DNA of 64,000 nt from Sthenelais limicola (Eukaryota; Annelida; Polychaeta; Phyllodocida; Sigalionidae): assembly GCA_942159475.1 (NCBI GenBank), contig OW804095.1:67422773-67486772 (forward strand), in the 5' to 3' direction. This document shows, in pieces, positions 21,651 to 31,743 of the stretch. The position numbers and the translations under genes were made by a program. Each line of letters starts with the position of its first letter. The stretch's first letter is position 1. The notes under the pieces were generated by a model, which saw only the letters and a list, made by a program, of their open reading frames with translations, had not been told where the DNA came from and did no database searches.

Positions 21651-22394
21651 ACAATAATCTCCTCAGGAAAGTAGGGAGTAGTCCTTTCACATTTTCATTG
21701 TCGCCAGAAAAATTCATAGACACGTAAAGAAGCCTTTGGTGAAACACATAGAGAATTTGCTTGAGGATGGTGGATTTACGGCCAATTTTGAAACCATTCC
21801 GTTATTTTATAGTGTTCGTTATAACAAGTGTCTGGGGTGATATTGATCACTCCATTTGGAAATGTCATGTAAATAAGTTTGTGGGGATAGAGACCCCTGA
21901 TTCGGCCAGCCGGGACTCCGTGCTCCCTCTCCCGTCAACAGGCTGGAGCGGGAGACGGTCTCAGTGCGTAAATCAATGCTGGGAAGTGATTACTTTGGAC
22001 CCTATATAGTAAATAACTATTATAGACCTATTCAAGTGGAAAACCTACACCTGGAAAGTATGACTTTGGATTATCATTTATTTACGTTTGATGTCATGCT
22101 ATACGGACGGGGATTTGCTATGTTTTCTCCCTCGTTACTCGGAGATGCAACCGCTGACGCGTTGCTTGGCTAGAGCGATGGCCGACCCTAGTAACTTGCG
22201 GTGTTGCCATGGCACGCGCCATTGTGGGCAACGCGTTATTCACTACAGCGCTGCCATATGCCGACACGTTGAAAACATGAGTAGTACAGGGAAATGTTCA
22301 TTTTAAGGTGGTTTTGCTGCCTTATTGTCTCTTCAATATTTGTTGATAATTATTTCTGGTGGCGACACCTGACTCCTCCCCCCCTCTCGGAGAC
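21651..22394 (+). other. pol-ORF3 spacer, gypsy copy 1
   Basis: 744 bp between the pol stop and the ORF3 TATA box. Only short frames of 69-82 codons, without recognisable features, are found. Near 22150-22240 it becomes CpG-rich, with ACGCGTTGC and GCAACGCGT as an inverted pair and GTTGCCATGGCACG, which resembles an RFX X-box. It may be an upstream control region of ORF3. Confidence 0.5.
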
Positions 22395-22423
22395 TATATA
22401 AGGCGGGATCTTCAGACCTGTCA
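22395..22423 (+). promoter_or_regulatory. Candidate internal core promoter of ORF3, copy 1
   Basis: TATATAAG at 22395-22402, followed by an initiator-like TCACTT whose A (22423) is 28 bases from the first T, the normal TATA-to-start distance. The ORF3 ATG is about 100 bases further on. This suggests ORF3 has its own mRNA rather than a spliced one. It is identical in copy 2. Confidence 0.6.
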
Positions 22424-22524
22424 CTTATCTCTTTGGCACCGTCTTGGAATCCCCGAAGAACCTCGTGCACGGTCCATTTCCCACACGCTCTACCCGGAAA
22501 ACTTCCCGGAAACTTCTTGCCAAA

Positions 22525-23868
22525 ATGAATAGTTCATCTAGTGAAGATGAAGGGGTCGAGAGGCAAACAAAGTTCATAAATGAACGACCAGTTACCATGG
22601 ACCACAAGGATGGTAAAAACAAGGCAGGGAAAGAGAGTTCTCTACCGAATCGTGTCACCACGGAGAGCCGACATCGTGTCTCCATGACACCTGAAGAGCC
22701 GTCCTCGACAGACTCCCGGAAAGTTCCAGAGGAATTTGCTGAGATTGTCCGGCCTAATGGGACTTATCTAAAGAAGCCGGAAACCTTCAGGACTGGACGG
22801 TGTGTACCCTTGGCTAAAGAAGAGTGTGATAGTGAGACTGAGGAGGTTCTTTATTATAAAGAGAATGATTCTACTCTTACTGCCAAGTACGAGGGTTGGA
22901 TTCGCGAGATTTTGGCTGAGTGCCAAGATTTGCCGTCTGATGTACATAGGGATTTGGAGAGGCTAGCTTTCTCCGGAGCAGAGGCCGGGCGCACTTGCCC
23001 TCTTCTTCGTTGTGAGGGAAAGATGTTGTTTAGCAGATGCTCCTGGCTTAGACACGTGGAGGAGTGTCATTTACCCAAAAGGTATGAATACTGTTGCGGA
23101 ATCAGAGGAAAAGAAGGCCCGTGTAACAATCATCAGTTGAGAGTTGTGTCCCTGGTGCGCCACATGATGTGGAAACACAACATCTCACAAGTGAATTCGG
23201 CCATTCGTTGCTATAATAACGAGCAAAGATATAGAAAGCTAGTGGTGAATCCCGACTATAGGCGTTATGATGAATCTGGCGTTTCTAACAAGAAACGTAT
23301 CGCTTCTGCCCCTTTGGTGTCCGGAAAAGACAAACGGATGAACATGCCTCTTAGTCTGGATAGCCTAGTGGCCGGAAAATCTGATATTAAAGAGGAATTG
23401 GCCCGGCTACATGATTCGGACATTAAATCTGTGAGCCTGCTCTCTGCATTGGAAGCCTCTTTCGTGAACACTCACACATTGTTCAGTGACTGTGTGAAAT
23501 CGCTGCACTCAGACTTCTCCAGAATTGTGGTTGCTGGTGAGAAGTTTGAGAAGTGCGACAGGGAGAAAAGAGAGATTCTTGATGATCTGACGGATAAGAA
23601 TCTGCAACTGGAGCTAGCCGGACATACGCAAGAGTTGTTGGAAAACGAACTAAAGGTGGCTCGTGAGAAGCTGGACGAGCAACAGGAGCGTATTGACAAC
23701 TACGAGAAACAGGTGGCTCGCTACAAGGAGCGCTTGGATAACCGAAAATCCTCCTCCAGTACGTCGTCCTCCTCTGGTCGTAGCCAGACCAGTACATCAA
23801 AGTCCTCTAGTGCCTGTCTATCAGAGGAACAGATTGCTGCCATCCAAGCGATGATTCAGAAGAATTAA
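22525..23868 (+). CDS. ORF3: zinc-finger-like/coiled-coil protein, gypsy copy 1
   Basis: 447 aa from ATG 22525 (context CAAAATGA); the frame is also open upstream to a TTG at 22444. A Ser/acidic N-terminus (NSSSSEDEG) precedes a Cys/His region at about 158-222. That region has two atypical C2H2-like units, C-x4-C-x13-H-x4-H and a second ending H-x4-H. A long charged coiled coil follows at about 290-410, then a Ser-rich stretch and a short C-terminal helix. There is no signal peptide and no membrane segment, so it is not an envelope although it takes the env position. Nucleic-acid binding and self-association are inferred. I do not recognise the family. The same protein is encoded at 31744-33087. 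Confidence 0.8.
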   Translation: MNSSSSEDEGVERQTKFINERPVTMDHKDGKNKAGKESSLPNRVTTESRHRVSMTPEEPSSTDSRKVPEEFAEIVRPNGTYLKKPETFRTGRCVPLAKEECDSETEEVLYYKENDSTLTAKYEGWIREILAECQDLPSDVHRDLERLAFSGAEAGRTCPLLRCEGKMLFSRCSWLRHVEECHLPKRYEYCCGIRGKEGPCNNHQLRVVSLVRHMMWKHNISQVNSAIRCYNNEQRYRKLVVNPDYRRYDESGVSNKKRIASAPLVSGKDKRMNMPLSLDSLVAGKSDIKEELARLHDSDIKSVSLLSALEASFVNTHTLFSDCVKSLHSDFSRIVVAGEKFEKCDREKREILDDLTDKNLQLELAGHTQELLENELKVAREKLDEQQERIDNYEKQVARYKERLDNRKSSSSTSSSSGRSQTSTSKSSSACLSEEQIAAIQAMIQKN

Positions 23869-24161
23869 AGAAGAGAAAGAGACTTTTTATTTGGCAACTT
23901 TTGTTGCTCGCCACTGTGCGATATTGACATATACATACCAGGTTGGACTTTCTGTTCATATCATGTTGCAACTGTTTTTGTTGAAGAAACTTACATGTTG
24001 AGATTGGTTACCTCGAAGGGTGCTGAATTTTTTTTTTATTATTGTTGAATCGTTATACAATTTGTTACATGTTCTTATGGGTTTCAGTCTCATAAAATTT
24101 CATCCTCGTTGAATATGTTCTTCCTCGTTCTAAAATTTTATTTTCCTTAGTTGGGGGGGAG
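23869..24161 (+). other. 3' untranslated part and polypurine tract, gypsy copy 1
   Basis: A 284-bp AT-rich stretch after ORF3 ends in the polypurine tract GGGGGGGAG (24153-24161) directly before LTR2. The tract primes plus-strand DNA synthesis in this class. Confidence 0.8.
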
Positions 24162-24840
24162 TGTTACGATTCTATGTATGCTGTGTTAATGTCCAGAATA
24201 TGTCCGGATAATCTCCGGATAAGAGTCCAGGAGGCAGGAGAATATCCCCGGATCCCACTAGGGCTCTTAGGAACAAGAGGAATGATTTCATCTTCTTATA
24301 TTATCATTTCATGTTATATTCATTTGGGAGTTATTATCCCATTGTTTCAATGTCTATCAGTGTTTATGTGATATGATTCTCTACTTCATGTTGAATATTA
24401 TATTTATCATATCTTTATAATTATTCACATGTTCCTCATTTTATGTTGAAACACCTTCATTTACTTGTTCAAATAATTATGTCTTCCACAAGGAATTGTT
24501 GTATCATCAGGTTGGGACCACGGACCTCAACCTCACTTCTAGGATGGATTCTGAATAAAACTGAACTCACAAAAGTACTCTCTCTTCATATTATTATATC
24601 CGGATGAGCGATTAACACTTAGAATATTATTTCCCATTGGCCCTAGACACGGACATGGATTCTTTCCTCCATTCTCCCTGCTAGAGATATAACTGATACT
24701 TATGCGCGGAAAAGTACTTTATACGATCACGATTATATTAATAGTAAATATCCCTAGTACTTAAGCCTGGAAGAGATCCAGAGTCGAAACAACGCGGGCA
24801 GAACATCTCACTGGAAAGATCTTAGGCAAGATTCATAACA
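24162..24840 (+). repeat. LTR2, shared central LTR (679 bp)
   Basis: Begins TGTTAC and ends ATAACA like the outer LTRs, but lacks 11 bp in the TCCGGA cluster and reads GTCCAGAA where the others read GTCCGGAA. It serves as 3' LTR of copy 1 and 5' LTR of copy 2. The deletion lies between short TCCGGA direct repeats, consistent with slippage. Confidence 0.95.
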
Positions 24841-25416
24841 CTGGTGCCGTGAGAGTGAAGGGATTTTACGTCGGTAATATCTCCTAGATCTCTGGGTAGT
24901 CTCTGCCGATTTTGGAAGTGTCACGGACCATTTGGATTTGTCCTTGGATTTATTTGGGAAACACGGATTTGGTGAGTTTCCGGATCACTGGCTCCGGACA
25001 TTTTCGTGCCCGGACAATTTGTGGGCCGGACATTTTTGGGCCGGACATCTGGACACAAGGTTTTCTTATAGATGTCTTGGGATCATCTGTTCTGGATATT
25101 TCACCGGATCTGCACTTTCTCTTGTTAATTCCATGGGATTTATCCTTCAATAATTTTTTTTTTATAAACTTCAGTAAATACTGGATACTGGCCGGCCGTG
25201 TCCTTCATTGAGGATTACTTCTGTGTTAGTTCTATTTTTTTTCCGTTCGTTGGATGGTGGATCCCTATTCACGTGGGATCTGGGGAAACTTGTTCTCCAT
25301 TTAATTACTGGGGACTTTGGTATTTTTAGCCGGATTCTCTCCTGTTATTGCGTACTCTGCGATACTCTTTCTTTTCTATACACGGATTCGGTACACGTCA
25401 ACTTATACATTTCGCC
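24841..25416 (+). promoter_or_regulatory. Primer-binding site and leader of gypsy copy 2
   Basis: Identical to the leader of copy 1: tRNA-His-type primer site TGGTGCCGTGA at 24842-24852 and the CCGGACA box cluster about 150-210 bases further on. Confidence 0.75.
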
Positions 25417-26838
25417 ATGGCTACAAATCTGGATGATGGGGTAGTTGTCGGCATTCAGTTGGACACCTTGAATACCGCTTTGCAGGATTACATTAGAGAA
25501 TGTGCAAGAGAAAAGGGTACAGTAGATCATCAATTGGTCGTGCTAGATGCTAAGTTGGGAGAAGCTGTACAAGACAGGGACATTCAGTTGACTAAAACGG
25601 ATCAGCTGGAGAACACTGTAAAACTGAGGGATGATGCGTTGGTAAAAATTCAAAGGGAGTTTGACGATGCTATTGTTCAGTTAGATCTGTCCAAAAGGAA
25701 TGTAGACGACGCTGCTCTTAACGTGGACTTCTGGAAGTCTGAAGCCCGTACTGCGAAGCAAGAAGCACGAGATCTATCCGTTCAATTTATTATGCCAGAC
25801 GGAACTGATGTCCGGGATTCGGATATTTGGAAATCCCTGGATTCCCACGATCTTTACACTTCTGGTTCTCATGTTCATTCTAGGAGAGGCACTAAATCGA
25901 TCATGTCTAAAAAGAAGACAAGGGCATCGTTGCCTTTATTTGATTCTGATGGAGAAGATGATCGGGTGGACATCTGCCCTGTGCGCATTCGTGAATCTCT
26001 GAGTACCTCCACACTTCCTTGGTCTGACAAGCCGAAGTGTTCCATGCCCCCATCTTTTGAGGGGAAGGATTGGTACCAGTACTTAGTACAATTTGAGAAT
26101 ATTAGTACTGCGAACAACTGGACCATGGAGACTAGGAAAAGAGTGTTATTTTCCAAATGTAAGGGGGAGGCAGCTAGTGTCGTCAATGATTTTGACATTG
26201 CTGATGGAGCTTATCAGGATCTGATTACCATTTTGTGCAGGATCTATGGGGGTGGAACACCTGAAGATCGTGAGAATACATTCTATAACCGAAAGCAGTT
26301 ACCAGGAGAGGACCTGAATGCTTTTGCTGTACAACTAAGATCCCTGATGATCTGGGCCTTTCCTGGAGAAAGGTACAGCTTCCACACGCGCCTATTAATT
26401 CAACAGTTTATCAAGGGCATGTTGGATAAAAAAATTGCCCTAGAGGTGCATGCAAAACAGCCAAAATCCCTATTTGATGCTTTAGATGTGGCTAATCGGT
26501 ACAAGAGTGGTATCAAAACCCTATTTGGTGTTAATGCCAGCTCTGATATTCTTAGTGCCGCTACTTGTGTTGTGGAATATGCTGACGGAGACGCGGACAC
26601 TGGTGAGGGGGAAGAGTTGGAGGTGAGTGCCTTGGGAGAGAGAAGGAAATTCTTTAACAATAGGAAGGGGGGAAATTGGAAGAACACGGGCTCCCAGACC
26701 CCTTACTGTAAATGGTGTGATAACACCGGACACTCAACTTTTACATGCCATCGCTTCCTTGCGGCCAAAGCTAGTTATGCATCAGACCATGCAGTGAATG
26801 GTTGCTCGGAACTGGGTAAGAGTGAGGGAAACGAGTAG
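25417..26838 (+). CDS. gag: Gag, gypsy copy 2
   Basis: 473 aa from ATG 25417 (CGCCATGG). Same domain order as copy 1: N-terminal coiled coil, acidic linker, Retrotrans_gag-type capsid part, CCHC knuckle at residues 431-444. It stops at 26836-26838, just past the slippery site. It belongs to the unit with an intact pol, so this unit could be a functional source. Confidence 0.92.
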   Translation: MATNLDDGVVVGIQLDTLNTALQDYIRECAREKGTVDHQLVVLDAKLGEAVQDRDIQLTKTDQLENTVKLRDDALVKIQREFDDAIVQLDLSKRNVDDAALNVDFWKSEARTAKQEARDLSVQFIMPDGTDVRDSDIWKSLDSHDLYTSGSHVHSRRGTKSIMSKKKTRASLPLFDSDGEDDRVDICPVRIRESLSTSTLPWSDKPKCSMPPSFEGKDWYQYLVQFENISTANNWTMETRKRVLFSKCKGEAASVVNDFDIADGAYQDLITILCRIYGGGTPEDRENTFYNRKQLPGEDLNAFAVQLRSLMIWAFPGERYSFHTRLLIQQFIKGMLDKKIALEVHAKQPKSLFDALDVANRYKSGIKTLFGVNASSDILSAATCVVEYADGDADTGEGEELEVSALGERRKFFNNRKGGNWKNTGSQTPYCKWCDNTGHSTFTCHRFLAAKASYASDHAVNGCSELGKSEGNE

Positions 26839-26871
26839 TGGTTGGACTGGATAGGGCCAGCAGTCCGGCCA
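26826..26871 (+). promoter_or_regulatory. -1 ribosomal frameshift signal gag/pol, copy 2
   Basis: Same signal as in copy 1: GGGAAAC at 26826-26832 in gag phase, six-base spacer, 10-bp stem 26839-26848 with 26862-26871. Because Pol of this copy is intact, this is the signal that would matter for a live element. Confidence 0.85.
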
Positions 26872-29800
26872 CCAAAGCCCAAAATGGCTCCTCCCAACAT
26901 ACAATGTCGGATGGAAATGATTCCTCAGGACCCTCTTTATTAGGGGAGAGGCCAACCCCTGAAGCACTTGATTCATTACTGGTGAAAGGAAATGAGGAGG
27001 GAAATATTTATCATCTGCCAAGTTCGAAGGGAGCTAGATGGTACGCCCCGGCTTCCTTTGGAGGAGATTGTCATCGCCTTTTGGTAGATACGGGTGCATC
27101 CATAAGCATTATCAGTGATGAGATTTATTCTTCAATGAGAATGCCACCACCACTGTATCCCACCAATGATAGAGTATTTGCTGCAAATGGAAGCAAAGTT
27201 AATCTCTCAGGCATGGCTAATTTCCATTTTGGGCTAGGAAAAACATCGCACGTCTGGAGATTCTACGTTGGAGACATATACAGAGAGTCCGGAATCCTAG
27301 GCTTGGATTTTCAAATGGCGATGGACATGATTTTTAGAAGTAGAACTGGGGAAATTTGTATTAGGGGACATAAAACTTTTTGTGAATTTTTGTCCAATGT
27401 TGGAGCTCTGAGAGTGAATGTTGATACAAAAATTAAAAGCGGCATGGTGGCGTTAGTCAGCGCGACATGGAAAGATCCCTCAGAGGGGGATATTGAGGGA
27501 GATTTCCTCATGGAACCTATTACGTACCTGGATAAGGATAGAGATATTCTGAGTTTTCCGACCCTGATTAGGAAAACACAGAAAAGAAATTTGTTTAGAC
27601 TACCGGTTATGAACCTTGGTAGCGATTCAGTTGTTATTGAGGAAGGAGAAATTCTAGGAATTGCAGAATCCGTATCAATGATTGAGTCAGCGAGTGGAAT
27701 TGGAATCCCTTTGGAGGTTATGGACGTCTCCATCACGGAAGCAGGATTGCAATGTGACCCTGTCTCTTCTGATTCTTCTGGTGATATCTTAGGAAATGAT
27801 ACACCAGATATATATACTCTGCCACCTTATCTTGAGGACCTGATTCAAAATAGTGATCTGTCCTCGGAGGAAGATAAAGCTCTGGTGCGAGCCGACTTAT
27901 TAAAGTATGCCAGCATCTTTCAGAAACCAGGCGGAGATTTAGGGAGGACGGATTATGTAAAACATGGAATCAATACAGGTACATCTGAACCCATAAAACA
28001 GAGTTATCGGCGGCTGCCCATTGGAAGGAGACTTATTGTGGAACAAGAGTTGGAGAAAATGTTGGAGAAAGGTGTGATCTCTCCGAGCGATTCTCCTTGG
28101 TCTTCCCCGATTGTCTTGGTAAAGAAAAAAGATAACTCTATCCGCTTTTGTGTAGACTATAGAAAGCTGAACGACATCACTAAAAAGGATGCATTTCCTT
28201 TACCTAGGATAGATGAGAGTCTGGATGCCTTGGGTAAAAATATATTTTATTCCACTCTAGATTTGGAGTCGGGGTATTGGCAAGTGGAACTTGACGATGA
28301 TGCAAAGGAGAAATCTGCTTTTGTTACTCATATGGGTCTATTCAGATTCAACGTCATGGCATTCGGATTATGCAACGCCCCTGCCACATTTGAGAGGATG
28401 GTGGAGAATATGCTCCAGGGTCTCCGCTGGAACCAATGTGTTGTATATCTGGATGATATCATCACATATGGTAAAACTTTGGAGGAAGCAAGACAGAATC
28501 TCATGACAGTGCTCGATAGGATCAAGAATTTTGGACTTATTCTAAAGCCTAAGAAATGCGTCTTATTCAAGTCATCTGTCAAATTTCTAGGAAGAGTAGT
28601 GAATGCAAGGGGGTGCAAAGCAGATCCGGAGAAAATTGAGGCAATTACACACTGGCCTACTCCAGCAAGTATCAAGGATATTCGATCATTCCTTGGATTG
28701 GTGGGGTACTATAGGGATTTTATACCGGATTTTGCAGAGATTGCCGAACCTATGTTCATGGCGTTGCGCGACCATAGAAAGTTTGAGTGGAACGAGGAAC
28801 AGGAGAAGGCTTTTTGTACCTTGAAGAACGCTCTAGTGTCTGATCCTATTCTTGGGTACCCCACTGAGGATGATCTATTCATTTTGGACACTGATGCAAG
28901 TAATTTCAGCTATGGGGCGGTCTTGTCGCAGGTTCAAGGTGGGGTTGAAAAGGTCCTCTGTTACTTTTCTAGATCTCTCAAACCCACTCAGCGCAATTAT
29001 TGTACTACACATCGTGAGTTATTAGCGGTGATCAAAGCCCTGGGGAAGTTCAAACATTTTATTTGGGGCACAAATTTCATAATCCGCACGGATCATTCCT
29101 CATTGAAATGGGTTTTGAACTTCAAGGACGCAGACGGAATACTAGTACGCTGGTTGTCTATTCTAGCTTACTTTGATGTAGACCAGGGAAAGATTGTTCA
29201 CCGTGCAGGCCGGCTACATGGGAATGCCGATGCGTTGTCAAGGTTGGAAAAATTGAGAAAATGCAAGAATCTAAATTGTAGTACCTGCAATGGCAGAACA
29301 AAAGAAAACCTATCCGGTATTTGCAGGGAGTTTGTAGGCTCTGATGAAGATCATTCATCTGTCGCAAATGCAGATGAGTATCAATTGGGTTCCCTGAAGG
29401 ATGGGACTCAGCTCAAGGGAGTTATATATCAGGATATTCTTCCATGCTCTAGTGAGGAAATGATTAAATTCCAGGAAGAGGATCCTGTTGTGTCAAAGCT
29501 AAGGTCACTAGTGATAGCCGGAACTAAGATGTCGCAAACAGAGTTGCAGATGGAGACACGAAATTTCAAGATATTATATGCAATGCTTCCCAGTATGTTT
29601 CTACATCATGGGATTCTCTGTGTAAGGTTAAGGAAGGATCTTCGCGATATAGACGTGATAGTGGCACCTAACTGGGTCAGGTCATCACTATTTCACATGC
29701 TTCATAGTTCTCCTCAGGGTGGACATTTCGGTATAAAGAAAACATTGTCTAGGATCAAACAAGTTTTTCACTGGCCATATATGAAAGTTGATCTTACACG

Positions 29801-30869
29801 ATGGATTGCGGATTGCAAGACTTGCAAATTGACTAAGGATTCTCCCGCGAAAGGGAAAACCCCGCTACACAATGAGATTACGGGGGCAAGGTTCGAACGA
29901 ATAGCCCTGGACATAGCTGTGGGCCTGCCGGAAACTTTGAGGGGAAATTGCTGTATTATGGTCATTCAGGACTACTACACAAAGTATGTGGAGGCTTTCC
30001 CGATGCCTAACTGGCAGGCGGATACTTGTGCCATGTTTCTCATGGAAGGGTGGATTCTAAAGTTTGGCGCTCCAATGAGGATACATTCTGATAGAGGGGC
30101 CAATTTCACCTCCACTCTTTGGAGAGAACTCTGTAAACTAATGTCAATAAGAAAGACATTCACTAATTCTTACAGGGCGGTTTCCGATGGCATGGTGGAG
30201 CGTTTTAATCGTACGATGAAGATAGCTTTGTCAGGCTTGGCCTCTGAGAATGAGAGAAATTGGGACCATATTCTACCCTACATCACCTATGCGTATAGGT
30301 GCAGTAAGCATGAGTCCACTGGATGCTCCCCTAACCTGCTCACCTTTGGAGAGGAAATAGGCATGGTCCCTGCAGTGGTCTACAGGGATTACAACGAAGA
30401 TTTTAAATACAAATGTGCCCCTAATCTAGTGGAGTATATTAGGGAGAATCTCTTGAAAGCACATGAGTTCGTGATGAACAATTTGAAGAAGTCTGTAGCA
30501 GCGCAGAAAAAAGTGTACGATAAAGGATTATTGGCCAGATCCTTCACTCCTGGACAAAAGGTATACAAGTTTATTACCGTGAAAAAGCCACTTTGTGGAC
30601 GATGGGAAGGGCCTTACACCATAGTTGAAAAACTAAATGAATGGACCTATCTCGTTAGTACAGGCATGCATCGAATGGCGAAAGTGCATGTGGATTATCT
30701 AAAGCCGCATCTTTGTCCTGGGCAGCAAGAGGTATCGAATTCTTGTCCTGCAAAAAGTGAAACCAAAGAGGTAGATACTGAATCGCCAGTAAATGTCAGG
30801 AGAACTAGGACCCGGGTGATTAAGGCTCCCTCAAGATATGGCTTTTCTGGATTGAAAGTTATTCCCTAG
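26826..30869 (+). CDS. pol: Pol polyprotein, gypsy copy 2 (intact)
   Basis: An open frame of about 1,347 codons entered by -1 frameshift from gag. Numbering from GTG 26838: aspartic protease with DTGA near 84-87; RT with FCVDYRKLND, LDLESGYWQ and YLDD at 537-540; RNase H with LDTDASNFSYGAVLSQ, TDHSSL and NADALSR. The integrase HHCC zinc finger is at about 953-996, and the catalytic core has Asp1025, Asp1085 and Glu1121, that is D-x59-D-x35-E. A GPY/F-like module (RWEGPYTIVEKL) and a short basic tail follow. The protease-RT-RH-integrase order defines Ty3/gypsy. No chromodomain follows. All catalytic residues I looked for are present and there is no stop, so the enzyme may be active. Confidence 0.95.
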   Translation, partial: GKRVVVGLDRASSPATKAQNGSSQHTMSDGNDSSGPSLLGERPTPEALDSLLVKGNEEGNIYHLPSSKGARWYAPASFGGDCHRLLVDTGASISIISDEIYSSMRMPPPLYPTNDRVFAANGSKVNLSGMANFHFGLGKTSHVWRFYVGDIYRESGILGLDFQMAMDMIFRSRTGEICIRGHKTFCEFLSNVGALRVNVDTKIKSGMVALVSATWKDPSEGDIEGDFLMEPITYLDKDRDILSFPTLIRKTQKRNLFRLPVMNLGSDSVVIEEGEILGIAESVSMIESASGIGIPLEVMDVSITEAGLQCDPVSSDSSGDILGNDTPDIYTLPPYLEDLIQNSDLSSEEDKALVRADLLKYASIFQKPGGDLGRTDYVKHGINTGTSEPIKQSYRRLPIGRRLIVEQELEKMLEKGVISPSDSPWSSPIVLVKKKDNSIRFCVDYRKLNDITKKDAFPLPRIDESLDALGKNIFYSTLDLESGYWQVELDDDAKEKSAFVTHMGLFRFNVMAFGLCNAPATFERMVENMLQGLRWNQCVVYLDDIITYGKTLEEARQNLMTVLDRIKNFGLILKPKKCVLFKSSVKFLGRVVNARGCKADPEKIEAITHWPTPASIKDIRSFLGLVGYYRDFIPDFAEIAEPMFMALRDHRKFEWNEEQEKAFCTLKNALVSDPILGYPTEDDLFILDTDASNFSYGAVLSQVQGGVEKVLCYFSRSLKPTQRNYCTTHRELLAVIKALGKFKHFIWGTNFIIRTDHSSLKWVLNFKDADGILVRWLSILAYFDVDQGKIVHRAGRLHGNADALSRLEKLRKCKNLNCSTCNGRTKENLSGICREFVGSDEDHSSVANADEYQLGSLKDGTQLKGVIYQDILPCSSEEMIKFQEEDPVVSKLRSLVIAGTKMSQTELQMETRNFKILYAMLPSMFLHHGILCVRLRKDLRDIDVIVAPNWVRSSLFHMLHSSPQGGHFGIKKTLSRIKQVFHWPYMKVDLTRWIADCKTCKLTKDSPAKGKTPLHNEITGARFERIALDIAVGLPETLRGNCCIMVIQDYYTKYVEAFPMPNWQADTCAMFLMEGWILKFGAPMRIHSDRGANFTSTLWRELCKLMSIRKTFTNSYRAVSDGMVERFNRTMKIALSGLASENERNWDHILPYITYAYRCSKHESTGCSPNLLTFGEEIGMVPAVVYRDYNEDFKYKCAPNLVEYIRENLLKAHEFVMNNLKKSVAAQKKVYDKGLLARSFTPGQKVYKFITVKKPLCGRWEGPYTIVEKLNEWTYLVSTGMHRMAKVHVDYLKPHLCPGQQEVSNSCPAKSETKEVDTESPVNVRRTRTRVIKAPSRYGFSGLKVIP

Positions 30870-31613
30870 ACAATAATCTCCTCAGGAAAGTAGGGAGTAG
30901 TCCTTTCACATTTTCATTGTCGCCAGAAAAATTCATAGACACGTAAAGAAGCCTTTGGTGAAACACATAGAGAATTTGCTTGAGGATGGTGGATTTACGG
31001 CCAATTTTGAAACCATTCCGTTATTTTATAGTGTTCGTTATAACAAGTGTCTGGGGTGATATTGATCACTCCATTTGGAAATGTCATGTAAATAAGTTTG
31101 TGGGGATAGAGACCCCTGATTCGGCCAGCCGGGACTCCGTGCTCCCTCTCCCGTCAACAGGCTGGAGCGGGAGACGGTCTCAGTGCGTAAATCAATGCTG
31201 GGAAGTGATTACTTTGGACCCTATATAGTAAATAACTATTATAGACCTATTCAAGTGGAAAACCTACACCTGGAAAGTATGACTTTGGATTATCATTTAT
31301 TTACGTTTGATGTCATGCTATACGGACGGGGATTTGCTATGTTTTCTCCCTCGTTACTCGGAGATGCAACCGCTGACGCGTTGCTTGGCTAGAGCGATGG
31401 CCGACCCTAGTAACTTGCGGTGTTGCCATGGCACGCGCCATTGTGGGCAACGCGTTATTCACTACAGCGCTGCCATATGCCGACACGTTGAAAACATGAG
31501 TAGTACAGGGAAATGTTCATTTTAAGGTGGTTTTGCTGCCTTATTGTCTCTTCAATATTTGTTGATAATTATTTCTGGTGGCGACACCTGACTCCTCCCC
31601 CCCTCTCGGAGAC
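30870..31613 (+). other. pol-ORF3 spacer, gypsy copy 2
   Basis: Same 744-bp spacer as in copy 1, with the CpG-rich block and RFX-like site near 31370-31460; no supported gene. Confidence 0.5.
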
Positions 31614-31642
31614 TATATAAGGCGGGATCTTCAGACCTGTCA
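31614..31642 (+). promoter_or_regulatory. Candidate internal core promoter of ORF3, copy 2
   Basis: TATATAAG at 31614-31621 with initiator-like TCACTT 28 bases on; identical to copy 1. Confidence 0.6.
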
Positions 31643-31743
31643 CTTATCTCTTTGGCACCGTCTTGGAATCCCCGAAGAACCTCGTGCACGGTCCATTTCC
31701 CACACGCTCTACCCGGAAAACTTCCCGGAAACTTCTTGCCAAA

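Noticed and set aside
21761..22306. Short frames of 69-82 codons between pol and ORF3
   Set aside because: Short and overlapping, without recognisable domains; no reason to prefer them to spacer.
22525..23868. ORF3 as an envelope gene
   Set aside because: No signal peptide, no membrane segment, no furin site; Cys/His units and coiled coil instead.
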